Below are positions 1-7,316 of a DNA stretch of 12,065 bases, piece by piece. The DNA is taken from contig JANQJX010000177.1 of the NCBI GenBank assembly GCA_028281425.1, positions 1 through 12,065 on the forward strand. Direction: 5' to 3'. Below the pieces are notes generated by a model. The model saw only the letters and a program-made list of their open reading frames with translations, made no database searches and was not told the DNA's origin. The first letter of the stretch is position 1, and every line of letters begins with the position of its first letter. The DNA comes from Simkania sp. Its GTDB lineage: Bacteria > Chlamydiota > Chlamydiia > Chlamydiales > Simkaniaceae. Both the position numbers and the translations under genes were made by a program.

Positions 1-158
1 CGAGGGCATCGGGTGTTAGCCTGTGGAGAGAATGCGTTGGCAACCTCTATGAAGCAGGAACTAGTAGGAAGCAGCGATGCATGCTTAACTCTCAAAGTGG
101 TGTTAAAGCACTAGGGAATCCTCTTCGTTTACGGAAAGGAGGATGTCAAGCACCACTA
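1..158 (+). ncRNA. structured RNA remnant, possibly group II intron-type
   Basis: No reading frame is credible here, but the plus strand folds well. GTGGTG at 97-102 pairs with CACCAC at 151-156. Inside it, ATCCTC at 118-123 pairs perfectly with GAGGAT at 139-144, with a further TTC/GAA pairing within. GCATCG at 7-12 can pair with CGATGC at 74-79, or GAGAG near 28-32 with CTCTC near 91-95. The style (GC-rich nested hairpins, many purine-rich joiners, position just ahead of where an intron ORF would start) recalls the 5' domains of bacterial group II introns. No reverse transcriptase follows, so it would be a fossil or the tail of an element lying to the left. The family assignment is from general resemblance only. 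A diverged SRP-type RNA was considered because of the AGGAAGCAGC stretch at 66-75. Confidence 0.4.
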
Positions 159-180
159 AAGCAAACAATCAGTCGTATTC

Positions 181-187
181 AGAAGGA
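181..187 (+). promoter_or_regulatory. ribosome binding site deciding the menH start
   Basis: AGAAGGA lies 9 nt before the ATG at 197. The upstream in-frame ATG at 143 sits inside the GAGGAT arm of an RNA hairpin, with its purine-rich stretch directly abutting the codon, so it is a poor start. Confidence 0.6.
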
Positions 188-196
188 TATATTAAA

Positions 197-883
197 ATGA
201 TTTATTTGCTCCATGGTTTCTTAGGAAGTCCCAAAGATTGGTCTTCTTTTTCTTTTCAAACACCCCATCTTCCATTGACACTTCCAGGTCATGGAAGAAA
301 AGCCCCTTTTATTTCAAATCCTTCTAAGTGGCTTTCGGAAGAGATCCTCTCTCCCTCTGTTCTTATTGGATATTCTTTAGGAGGGCGTCTTGCACTTCAG
401 TTTGCTTTTCTCTTTCCTCATCTTATTCAAAAGCTCATTTTGTTATCGACAAACCCAGGGATTGAGGATCAAAATGCGCGTAAAAAACGTCTTTTAAAAG
501 ATAAAAAGTGGGTTGAAATGATCGATAAGGAAGGATTCAAATCTTTTTTAGAAACATGGTATTGCCAAGACCTTTTTTCCAATTTTAAAAAAGATCCTTC
601 TTTCCCCTTCTTTTTTAAAAAACGGCTAAGACACAATCCAAAAGCCATGCAACGCATCCTTTTAGAACTTAGCCCAGCAAAAATGCCTTCTTTTTGGAAA
701 GCATTAAAAAAAAGTTCATTTCCTATTCTTTTTTTATTTGGAGAAAATGATATAAGGTACAAACAAATTCATGATCGATTAAAAAAGCTGGGAGTAAAAA
801 CAGATCTTATCAAAGAAACAACACATGCTATTCATTTGGAAAATCCAAATAAATGCCTTGAAAAAATTAAGGAGTTTTTATGA
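197..883 (+). CDS. menH: MenH, SHCHC synthase (alpha/beta hydrolase)
   Basis: A cytoplasmic alpha/beta-hydrolase of 228 residues from this start. MenH eliminates pyruvate from the MenD product SEPHCHC to give SHCHC, the substrate of MenC. The protein opens with the strand and oxyanion turn YLLHGFLGS, has LPGHG at 29-33, the nucleophile elbow GYSLGG with Ser60, an acid candidate Asp185 in FGENDIR, and His210 in THAIHLENP, which resembles the GHxxHxENP end of MenH proteins. The first 18 codons of the longer open frame (from 143) come from the structured RNA region and look unlike the family, so ATG 197 was chosen. It is the first gene of the men cluster seen here and overlaps menB by the ATGA at 880-883. 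The alternative is an unrelated esterase, but the neighbours make MenH much more likely. Confidence 0.88.
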   Translation: MIYLLHGFLGSPKDWSSFSFQTPHLPLTLPGHGRKAPFISNPSKWLSEEILSPSVLIGYSLGGRLALQFAFLFPHLIQKLILLSTNPGIEDQNARKKRLLKDKKWVEMIDKEGFKSFLETWYCQDLFSNFKKDPSFPFFFKKRLRHNPKAMQRILLELSPAKMPSFWKALKKSSFPILFLFGENDIRYKQIHDRLKKLGVKTDLIKETTHAIHLENPNKCLEKIKEFL

Positions 884-1719
884 GTCTCAAAACCGAAAAA
901 AAGTCTATTTCATGGAAAAGTGAAAAAGAATATAGAGATATCAAATATGAAACCTTTGAAGGAATTGCTAAAATTACAATGAACCGTCCCCATGTCCACA
1001 ATGCTTTTCGCCCTCTGACTGCTATTGAAATGTTAGAGGCTCTTGAAAAAGGAAGAAATGATCCTAAAATTGGGGTCATCATTCTCACAGGAGAGGGGAG
1101 AAAAGCTTTTTGTTCAGGGGGTGATCAATCTATTCGAGGAAACGCAGGTTATAGAGATGAAGAAGGAATAGATAGGCTCAATATTCTCGACTTTCAAAAG
1201 GCCATGCGCTCTTGTCCTAAACCCATTATTGCAATGGTTGCAGGCTATGCGATCGGTGGAGGTCATGTTCTCAGTGTGATGTGTGATTTAACCCTTGCAG
1301 CAGACCACTCTATTTTCGGACAAACAGGTCCCAAAGTGGGTTCTTTTGATGGAGGATTTGGAGCCAGTTATCTTGCTCGCATCATAGGGCAAAAAAAAGC
1401 ACGCGAAATTTGGTACCTCTGCAGACAGTATACCGCACAAGAAGCCTTAGAAATGGGTCTTATCAACCATGTTGTTCCCTATGAGGATCTAGAAACCACA
1501 ACCCTTTCTTGGTGTCATGAGATTTTAGCTCATTCCCCTCTTGCTTTGCGTTGTTTAAAATCTGCATTCAATGCTGACTGCGATGGACAAGCAGGATTGC
1601 AAGAGCTCGCGGGTAATGCGACTTTACTCTATTATATGACACAAGAAGCTCAAGAAGGTCGTCAAGCCTTTCTAGAAAAGCGTAAACCCCATTTTTCTAA
1701 GTTCAAAAAAAGAGCTTAA
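880..1719 (+). CDS. menB: MenB, 1,4-dihydroxy-2-naphthoyl-CoA synthase
   Basis: A crotonase-fold enzyme of 279 residues that closes the second ring of OSB-CoA to form DHNA-CoA. The sequence is unmistakable: the N-terminal extension to about residue 20, CSGGDQSIRG at 78-87, the oxyanion region AGYAIGGGHVL at 121-131, FGQTGPKVGSFDGG at 146-159, and the C-terminal NADCDGQAGLQELAGNAT block. The QTG at 148-150 marks the bicarbonate-dependent subtype, in which bicarbonate replaces a catalytic acid. Asp157 matches the active-site aspartate of the family (Asp163 in E. coli numbering). The site AAGGAG at 869-874 lies 5 nt before the ATG, which overlaps the menH stop as ATGA, so the two are probably translationally coupled. 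It is the most conserved protein in the window. Confidence 0.98.
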   Translation: MSLKTEKKSISWKSEKEYRDIKYETFEGIAKITMNRPHVHNAFRPLTAIEMLEALEKGRNDPKIGVIILTGEGRKAFCSGGDQSIRGNAGYRDEEGIDRLNILDFQKAMRSCPKPIIAMVAGYAIGGGHVLSVMCDLTLAADHSIFGQTGPKVGSFDGGFGASYLARIIGQKKAREIWYLCRQYTAQEALEMGLINHVVPYEDLETTTLSWCHEILAHSPLALRCLKSAFNADCDGQAGLQELAGNATLLYYMTQEAQEGRQAFLEKRKPHFSKFKKRA

Positions 1720-1726
1720 GAGAGAT

Positions 1727-2593
1727 ATGAAGCTTAAACTATGGATCGAAGGAATGCGTCCTAAAACTCTCATTGCTTCTCTATCTCCTGTCTTTATCGG
1801 CAGCGTAATTGCTTATAAAACAGCCTCTTTTCACCCTTTGATTTTTTCTCTAACCCTTTTATGTGCCCTTTGCATTCAAATAGGAACAAATTATGCCAAT
1901 GATTATTTCGACTATAAAAAAGGAGCAGATACCAAGCAAAGAAAAGGACCACGCCGTCTAACACAACAAGGACTTTTAGCTCCTAAAGCTATGCTAAAAG
2001 GTGCAAACCTACTTTTTGGTTTCACGGCTTTTTTATCTCTTTTCCTGATTAGAATAGGAGGATGGCCTATGGCTCTTTTAGCCACCTTGTCTATTGCAAT
2101 TGGGTATCTATATACAGCAGGTCCCTACCCTCTTGCCTATATTGGCATTGCAGATTTTTTTGTCCTTTTTTTCTTTGGTCCCATCGCAACAGCTGCAACA
2201 TTTTATCTTCAAGCAAATGATTTTTCTTCTATTGCTTTTATAGCTGGTTTTGCTCCTGGTTTAATTTCAACGGCCATTTTAACTATGAATAATTTGAGAG
2301 ATCGAGAAGAAGACTTCAAAGCTAAGAAAAAGACTTTGCCCGTCCGTTTAGGGCTCACCTTTGGATGTTTTGAATATGCTTTTTGCTTATGCTTAGGGAT
2401 GCTGATCCCTCTTTTTCTTATTGCTCTAACAAAAGCCCACCTTTTTTGTTTTTTTTCTTCTCTCACTCTCTTTTTAGCCTATCCTCTGATCAAAAAGGCT
2501 TTTAAAAAGCAAAATTTTACCCCTCTTCTTCCCAAGACAGGAAAGTTACTTTTTATATTCACTCTACTTTTTGTTTTAGGATGGCTTTTTTAA
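1727..2593 (+). CDS. menA: MenA, DHNA polyprenyltransferase
   Basis: An integral-membrane UbiA-family prenyltransferase of 288 residues that attaches a polyprenyl tail to 1,4-dihydroxy-2-naphthoate with loss of CO2, giving demethylmenaquinone. It begins with the typical WIEGMRPKTL. The first aspartate motif is NDYFDYKKGAD, with Asp59, Asp62 and Asp68. The second is NNLRDREED, with Asn188, Asn189, Asp192 and Asp196. Both bind Mg-diphosphate. Between and after them are about eight hydrophobic segments, ending in a final one at the C-terminus. It starts 7 nt after the menB stop behind a weak GAGAG, and its last 13 nt overlap menC. The order of motifs, the length and the context leave little doubt. 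Confidence 0.95.
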   Translation: MKLKLWIEGMRPKTLIASLSPVFIGSVIAYKTASFHPLIFSLTLLCALCIQIGTNYANDYFDYKKGADTKQRKGPRRLTQQGLLAPKAMLKGANLLFGFTAFLSLFLIRIGGWPMALLATLSIAIGYLYTAGPYPLAYIGIADFFVLFFFGPIATAATFYLQANDFSSIAFIAGFAPGLISTAILTMNNLRDREEDFKAKKKTLPVRLGLTFGCFEYAFCLCLGMLIPLFLIALTKAHLFCFFSSLTLFLAYPLIKKAFKKQNFTPLLPKTGKLLFIFTLLFVLGWLF

Positions 2594-3552
2594 AACCCTT
2601 TTCATATGCAATCTATTCTTATTTTCGCCTTTTAAATGGGAAAAAAAGAGAAGGACTTATTTTAAAGCTCAAAGATCAAACAGAAAAAATAGGTTGGGGA
2701 GAAATTGCTCCTCTTCCTTCTTTTAGCTTAGAATCTTTAAGTGAGGTGAAACAGCAGCTTTTTCAGCAAATTGAGCACTTTAAAAAAGGAAAAGGTCTTT
2801 TTTCCTTTCTTTTTCCTTCTTTGCATTTTGGAATCGAATCGGCCTTTTTAGATCTTCTTCATCCTATTTGGGCTCCCAAGCAAAAAATCAATAGGCTTAT
2901 TTCTGGAACCCCAAAAGAGATGAAAAAACATGCAAAAACATGCAAAAACATCCCTTCTCTTAAAATCAAAATTGGCCACTTGTCCTTAAAAGAGGCAATT
3001 CAAACCACCTTGAATCTCCTCTCTTTTCTCCCCAAAAAAAGTTCTATCCGGATCGATGGCAATCAAAAATACTCCCTTCAAGAGGCTCTTTCTTTTGCAA
3101 AAGCTTTTCCAATTGGCACATTTGAATATTTTGAAGAACTTCTTAAAGACCCTCGTGAGTATTCTCATTTCCCTTATCCTATCGCCTTAGATGAAACACT
3201 CCGAACGGAAGATCCTTCCGATTATTTCAAATATCCCTTCCTCCGCGCTCTTATCATCAAGCCCACTTTGATGGGAGGAATCACAAAGTTGCTCCCTCTT
3301 TACTATAAAGCGACTAAAAAAGGGATCGATTTTATTTTAAGCAGTAGCTATGAAAGTGAATTAGGCCTCTCTCTCATTGCAAAGCTTGGAAAACGGCTCC
3401 AGCTTCCTCCACTTTGCATGGGACTTGGAACCTATCAATTCTTTAAAGAAAGCTTTTTTAAGCACAAAATTTTAGAAGAGCAAGGAAAAATCATTTTCCC
3501 CAAGATATGGACAACAAATAAATGGATACTCCTTGATCATGGATCATTTTGA
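2581..3552 (+). CDS. menC: MenC, o-succinylbenzoate synthase
   Basis: An enolase-superfamily dehydratase of 323 residues converting SHCHC to o-succinylbenzoate. The N-terminal capping domain covers about residues 1-95, and the TIM barrel follows. Catalytic and metal residues are all visible: the KxK pair Lys128 and Lys130 in SLKIKIG, metal ligands Asp159 in IRIDGN, Glu185 in YFEEL and Asp204 in ALDET, and the opposite base Lys227 in IIKPTLMGG. Overall conservation is low, as is usual for MenC. The ATG at 2581 lies inside the end of menA, giving a 13-nt overlap that implies coupled translation. The gene contains a 10-bp tandem repeat at 2931-2950 (TGCAAAAACA twice), whose unit is not a multiple of three, so a gain or loss of one copy would shift the frame. 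Confidence 0.94.
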   Translation: MAFLKPFSYAIYSYFRLLNGKKREGLILKLKDQTEKIGWGEIAPLPSFSLESLSEVKQQLFQQIEHFKKGKGLFSFLFPSLHFGIESAFLDLLHPIWAPKQKINRLISGTPKEMKKHAKTCKNIPSLKIKIGHLSLKEAIQTTLNLLSFLPKKSSIRIDGNQKYSLQEALSFAKAFPIGTFEYFEELLKDPREYSHFPYPIALDETLRTEDPSDYFKYPFLRALIIKPTLMGGITKLLPLYYKATKKGIDFILSSSYESELGLSLIAKLGKRLQLPPLCMGLGTYQFFKESFFKHKILEEQGKIIFPKIWTTNKWILLDHGSF

Positions 3553-4963
3553 ATGCCCTTTTAGCTATTATGCAAGAAAAACTCCAGGAAAAATCGCTCT
3601 CATCAAAGGTCAAAAAAGATGGACTTACCATCAATGCCACCAAATCTTATCCACTCTATGTACCCATTTGAGCCAAGCCAAGATAAAAGAAGAAGATCTC
3701 GTTGCCATTTATCCTTCGCCACACCCCCTTTTTCCCCTCCTCCTTTTTGCTCTATTTCGAAAAAAAGCAATCGCCATTCCAATCAGTTATTATCTCCCTT
3801 TAAAGTTAGTTTTTCAAACTTTAAATGAGATTCATGCTTCTCACTTTATTTTTCCAGATGCAATGAATAAAAAATCTCTTCCCCTTAAACAAATTTCCCT
3901 TCCTTTTTCTTCTCTTCTCAAACCCACTCTTACAAGAAATGCTTCTTCTTCTTTTTTATCTAAAAAAGCAAAAGGAACCTATCTCTTTACATCAGGCACA
4001 ACCTCCAAACCCAAAATTGCATGCCATAGTTTGCAAAATCATTTTTATAGTGCTTTGGGTTCAAATGCTAAATTTCCCATCGGAAAAGAGGATCGTTATT
4101 TCCTTTCTCTTCCTTTCTATCATGTAGGAGGCATTGCTATTTTATTTCGCACTTTTTTAGCAGGAGGAGCTCTTGTCTTATCCGATCAAAAAGCTTTTGA
4201 TTCTAAAATGCTCATCGAAGAAAAAATCACTCACCTTTCCTTTGTTCCTACACAACTTCACCGTTTAATATTTTTAACACCTGATGAAGAGTTAAAGAAA
4301 GTGGCAAGTCAGCTCAAAGGAATTTTAATAGGAGGGGCTCCTCTTTCGAATTGTCTTTGGAATCTTGCTCTTTCAAAAAAACTGCCCATTTATCCCTCTT
4401 ACGGTATGAGTGAGATGAGCTCTCAAATTGCCACCTCCTTTGATCTTTCTTCCTCTTTTTTTTCTCTTGGACATCCCCTTCCCTACAGAGAACTAAAAGT
4501 CGATGAAAAAGGAGAAATTTTGGTAAGAGGAAAACCTCTTTTCTTGGGCTATTTGAATCCAGATCAAAAGATTTCTCTTCCCTTAAATCAAGAAGGATGG
4601 TTTAAAACAAATGATTTGGGATATTACTCGACTAAAAAAGGGTTGATCTTTAAAGGGCGCAAAGATCGACTTTTTATTAGTGGAGGAGAAAATATTTATC
4701 CAGAAGAAATTGAAAGTCTCCTTCTCACTCATAAAAATATCTTAACAGCCCATATTGAACCTTTAAAAGATCGTGAATTTGGAATGCGCCCGATTGCTTT
4801 TATCGAAACCAAAACACCCTTAGAAGGACAAGAGATTAGAAACTTTCTTGAAAGCTTTTTGCCTAAATATAAAATTCCCATTGCTTTCTATCCCTTAAAA
4901 GAAAAGCAATCTAAAACATTTAAGCAAGATGGGGTTGAATACAACTCTTCCATTGATCTTTAG
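3539..4963 (+). CDS. menE: MenE, o-succinylbenzoate-CoA ligase
   Basis: An adenylate-forming enzyme of 474 residues that activates o-succinylbenzoate with ATP and then CoA, feeding MenB. Motifs from this start: P-loop TSGTTSKPK at 151-159, YGMSEM at 288-293, the TNDLG aspartate at 359, hinge region KGRKDR near 372-377, and GGENIYPEEIE at 382-392. The C-terminal subdomain ends with a lysine-containing stretch (SKTFK, 458-462) where the catalytic lysine is expected. An in-frame TTG at 3533 is an alternative start. ATG 3539 gives MDHFECP, and the start overlaps the menC end by 14 nt. Its last 44 nt overlap the end of the convergent macro-domain gene, and no terminator is visible between them. 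Confidence 0.95.
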   Translation: MDHFECPFSYYARKTPGKIALIKGQKRWTYHQCHQILSTLCTHLSQAKIKEEDLVAIYPSPHPLFPLLLFALFRKKAIAIPISYYLPLKLVFQTLNEIHASHFIFPDAMNKKSLPLKQISLPFSSLLKPTLTRNASSSFLSKKAKGTYLFTSGTTSKPKIACHSLQNHFYSALGSNAKFPIGKEDRYFLSLPFYHVGGIAILFRTFLAGGALVLSDQKAFDSKMLIEEKITHLSFVPTQLHRLIFLTPDEELKKVASQLKGILIGGAPLSNCLWNLALSKKLPIYPSYGMSEMSSQIATSFDLSSSFFSLGHPLPYRELKVDEKGEILVRGKPLFLGYLNPDQKISLPLNQEGWFKTNDLGYYSTKKGLIFKGRKDRLFISGGENIYPEEIESLLLTHKNILTAHIEPLKDREFGMRPIAFIETKTPLEGQEIRNFLESFLPKYKIPIAFYPLKEKQSKTFKQDGVEYNSSIDL

Positions 4964-5894
4964 CTGCTTTTATTAAAGATTGATTTTGTCTGCTTGGATA
5001 GTAGACAAAAATAATTTTTGAAAAAAGAAAGCGGGGATGATATTCTTTAAGTTTGTTGATCACTGTCGTAAAAGCAATTTTTTGACCCTCTTGTGAGGGA
5101 TATCCATATATCCCACAAGAAATTGCAGGAAAAGCAATAGATTTCACACCGTGTTTCCTTGCAATTTCTAGGCAATTTGCGTAAGCATTCATTAAAATTT
5201 TGCTTCGATTTGCATTTTGATCTTTTATGGAACAATTGGGACCTGGGGTGTGAAGGACCCATTGAATCGAAGGATTTTTCTTTGTAATTTCATAAGCTTT
5301 TGTGATGACAGCTTCTCCTGAAAGAATTCCATTTGGCCATTTTTTTTTGCATTCTTCGACAAGGGGATCTTTTTCTAAAGATCCCCTTGCAGCATTATGA
5401 ATGATTTTATCAATACCTCCTCCTCCCAAAAGAGAGGGTTTAGCTGCATTGACAATTGCCTCCGTCTTTTGCAACAAAATATCACCTTCTACAAGCATAA
5501 TCTCTATTCCTTGAAATTCTCCTTTTTCTAAAACCTTTGAGGGGATCTTGTTGACTGAAGTAGAGCTATTTCCTTGAAAAGAAGGAGCGTTTACATGGTT
5601 CAAATCAGTTTCAGCTTTTTTTTCTAAATTCACTAAAGAGATGCTTACTGAAGTAGAGCCATTTCCTTGAAAAGAAGGGGGTTTTAAATTCAAATAAAAG
5701 AAAACCGTATCTAACAGCCATATAACCCTTTTTTTGAGTGCGTGAAAAACAAAAGTCATGGGAACCGTTATGGCATGCAACACTCTAAATGCAATTGCTC
5801 TGATTCTTTGATTTTGTAGGAATATATGGGGTTGAGAAACCCCTATTTCTGAAGGGTTCATATTATTTTGATTCGAATTTATTGGTGAGACCAT
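4920..5894 (-). CDS. macro-domain protein with hydrophobic N-terminal region
   Basis: A protein of 324 residues. Residues 126-320 form a macro domain of the MacroD/YmdB type: VEGDILLQ, then NAAKPSLLGGGGID with Asn149, the glycine loop 157-160 and Asp162, HTPGP at 215-219, and the phosphate loop ISCGIYGYP at 258-266. Such domains bind ADP-ribose and often remove it from proteins or from O-acetyl-ADP-ribose. The first 125 residues are not part of that fold. They hold two short hydrophobic stretches (about 33-53 and 57-70) split by KKR, then a linker with a duplicated PSFQGNxSTSV at 73-83 and 104-114. AAAAGGA lies 6 nt before the ATG. The paired hydrophobic stretches suggest membrane attachment, perhaps like chlamydial inclusion proteins; this is inference. 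The gene meets menE tail to tail with a 44-nt overlap. Confidence 0.87.
   Translation of the reverse strand: MVSPINSNQNNMNPSEIGVSQPHIFLQNQRIRAIAFRVLHAITVPMTFVFHALKKRVIWLLDTVFFYLNLKPPSFQGNGSTSVSISLVNLEKKAETDLNHVNAPSFQGNSSTSVNKIPSKVLEKGEFQGIEIMLVEGDILLQKTEAIVNAAKPSLLGGGGIDKIIHNAARGSLEKDPLVEECKKKWPNGILSGEAVITKAYEITKKNPSIQWVLHTPGPNCSIKDQNANRSKILMNAYANCLEIARKHGVKSIAFPAISCGIYGYPSQEGQKIAFTTVINKLKEYHPRFLFSKIIFVYYPSRQNQSLIKAAKDQWKSCIQPHLA
5554..5679 (-). repeat. in-frame 32-bp direct repeat in the macro-protein linker
   Basis: The segments 5554-5585 and 5647-5678 are identical except for one T/C difference, and lie 93 bp (31 codons) apart in the same frame. They encode the two PSFQGNxSTSV motifs between the hydrophobic region and the macro domain. 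The near identity at DNA level points to a recent duplication. Confidence 0.85.
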
Positions 5895-5970
5895 TCTAAA
5901 TCCTTTTGACTTAAATTTTTTACCTTGAATTCTTTTTTTTATTGAAAATTTGATTTGGCTTAAGTCGCTT

Positions 5971-6012
5971 AAATCTTAATGGATCATATCTCCTCGAGTC
6001 AAATTAAGATTT
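5971..6012. repeat. 10-bp perfect inverted repeat upstream of the macro gene
   Basis: AAATCTTAAT at 5971-5980 is mirrored by ATTAAGATTT at 6003-6012 across a 22-nt spacer. It sits 77 bp upstream of the macro gene start and could be an operator or part of a hairpin; there is no T-tract at the right place for a terminator. The rest of the 5895-6034 gap shows nothing else recognisable. Confidence 0.4.
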
Positions 6013-6034
6013 CAAAAAAATCAAAAATTCTAAA

Positions 6035-6064
6035 CAAAAAAGCAGCCCCTTTAGTAGGACTGCT
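6035..6064 (-). terminator. rho-independent terminator on the minus strand
   Basis: Read on the minus strand, AGCAGTCC (6064-6057) pairs with GGGCTGCT (6048-6041) around an 8-nt loop, with one G-U pair, and runs straight into about six T residues (6041-6036). It lies about 65 nt past the stop codon of the gene at 6129-6827 and separates it from the macro gene, so the two are probably transcribed independently. Confidence 0.75.
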
Positions 6065-6128
6065 CAAACAAGGACTTTTCAAATACACCGGCAATTGCCC
6101 TTTTTCATAAGACTTTTAAGAATATCTT

Positions 6129-6827
6129 TTAGTCTAATCTACTATTGATGGTGATATGTCCTTCTTGTTGTTGTTCTAAGCTGCTTTCGCTGTCGTTGTT
6201 GCTGACCATTTTTGATGATGATGGGTCATCACAAGAGTCCTTCTCTACCTTATTTATAGAAAAATTTTTAAAGCATTCGAATAGATCTCCAAGCATGACT
6301 TTCATATTTGAATATAAATCACCATTTTCTTGCAATTCAACATTCTTTAGCCTTTCGTCAATTTCTTTAGCTATTGGATATTGTAAGCGCTTGCATAAAT
6401 CGTATTGGATCAATGCAGGTTTAAGGACAATGATTCCAAGGATATTTAGAGCAGATATCATTTCCAAATAACCACGTACCATATTGCTAAATGCATGTTG
6501 TGTAAACTCAAAATCAATTTTTACTTGTGCCCAAAGTTTTGCTCCTTTTTCTGTATTTATGCCAAAAACACCTGCTGAAATTCCTCTAAAAAAAGCAGAT
6601 GCAAGAGAAAGAGTGAGCATCACTTCTCCAAGGCGAGATCGAGCGTATCCAGAAATAAAAGAAAAAACTGGCACCTTTCCCCAAGGATTTAAATAATTTT
6701 TTTCAAGATTCTTTAAATTTTTTCCAAGATCTGCATACTTTGGATTAACAAAACCATCTTTGAATTTATCTATTGTAGAATATGTATCCATTGCACCTTG
6801 TTGAACTGCGTTGATTATATTTGCCAT
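6129..6827 (-). CDS. hypothetical protein with two hydrophobic segments
   Basis: A protein of 232 residues whose family I do not recognise. Residues 1-50 are polar with YADLGKNLKNLEKNYLNPWG. A first hydrophobic segment runs about 69-90 (VMLTLSLASAFF through ISAGVFGI) and a second about 119-138 (LNILGIIVL). The remaining C-terminal half is polar and partly helical, ending in an acidic serine- and glutamine-rich tail from about 195. No signal peptide is evident at the N-terminus. GAGG in the stretch before the ATG at 6827 may serve as the ribosome binding site. A good terminator follows at 6035-6064, which supports a real gene. A membrane-associated protein is likely; a chlamydial effector or inclusion-type role is speculation from its neighbours. 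Confidence 0.7.
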   Translation of the reverse strand: MANIINAVQQGAMDTYSTIDKFKDGFVNPKYADLGKNLKNLEKNYLNPWGKVPVFSFISGYARSRLGEVMLTLSLASAFFRGISAGVFGINTEKGAKLWAQVKIDFEFTQHAFSNMVRGYLEMISALNILGIIVLKPALIQYDLCKRLQYPIAKEIDERLKNVELQENGDLYSNMKVMLGDLFECFKNFSINKVEKDSCDDPSSSKMVSNNDSESSLEQQQEGHITINSRLD

Positions 6828-7052
6828 AATTTAACCATCCTCATTAATTGTAAGTTCTTTTTTTTAAAAATTTTACATCTTCAATTTTATATGATTTTAA
6901 AATTAAATAAAAGTTAAATAATTTTCACATACAATAAAAAATTAAATAATACTTAAAGTGAATTTACGCAAAATCAAATCATTTGAAACAACCTTTTTTA
7001 TTTGAAAAAGGAGAAATGACTTTGGAACACAAAGCAAAGATGAACCGAATAG
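6828..7052. other. very AT-rich intergenic segment
   Basis: This stretch upstream of the gene at 6129-6827 is extremely AT-rich from about 6840 to 6960 and must contain that gene's promoter. A TATAAA-like -10 can be read on the minus strand near 6884-6889, but no convincing -35 goes with it. No gene is seen. Confidence 0.4.
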
Positions 7053-7316
7053 GTCACCCACAATTCCTGCTCTTATCAGCATGAAATATATCATAAGCAA
7101 GTCATTCACTTCAAGAAAGACGTCAAGTCAGTACAAGAGAAGGATATCTTATGTTGGATGATTGAGAGATTGCACCGCGAATTAAAAAATACAATGGGCA
7201 TTCAGCAATGTCAATCTCAAAAGCAAAGACTTTAGATTTCCTGTGATACAAAGCAGACAATTTACCAATTGAAAGAAAATTTATCAAAAAATTACATGAC
7301 TCAGGGCCTGTCTTGA
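7053..7316 (+). pseudogene. C-terminal remnant of a transposase
   Basis: One frame reads through 60 codons from 7053 to a stop at 7233, then continues in the same frame to 7316. The first part contains WMIERLHRELKNTMGIQQCQ (7155-7214). This has the W-x-x-E-x-x-H-R-x-L-K pattern around the last acidic residue of DDE transposases, followed by the G-I-x-x-C-Q signature common in IS4- and IS701-like enzymes. After the internal TAG the frame gives DTKQTIYQLKENL, resembling the C-terminal tail of such proteins. In comparison with the usual layout, about 15-20 residues seem missing between the two parts. The N-terminal two thirds and the other catalytic aspartates are absent. The frame ends inside the 31-bp repeat at 7304-7334. 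It is a dead gene fragment. Confidence 0.7.

Noticed and set aside
51..80. SRP (4.5S-like) RNA core suggested by CAGG and AGGAAGCAGC
   Set aside because: The spacing and the tetraloop do not match the conserved SRP apical stem, and the flanking helices are not those of an SRP RNA. Kept only as an alternative for the structured remnant.
143..196. N-terminal extension of MenH
   Set aside because: The codons lie in the structured RNA, the residues are not MenH-like, and the start has no spaced ribosome binding site.
2931..2950. TGCAAAAACA tandem repeat as a phase-variation tract in menC
   Set aside because: Only two copies, inside a housekeeping gene, so slippage is unlikely to matter; noted in the menC entry.
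4920..5894. DarG-type antitoxin of a DarTG system
   Set aside because: The macro domain has the GGGGID loop of MacroD-like proteins, not the DarG pattern, and no DarT-like partner is adjacent.
6145..6696. Plus-strand open frames of 108 and 70 codons opposite the hypothetical gene
   Set aside because: They are antisense shadows of the minus-strand gene, with cysteine- and serine-rich composition and no ribosome binding site.
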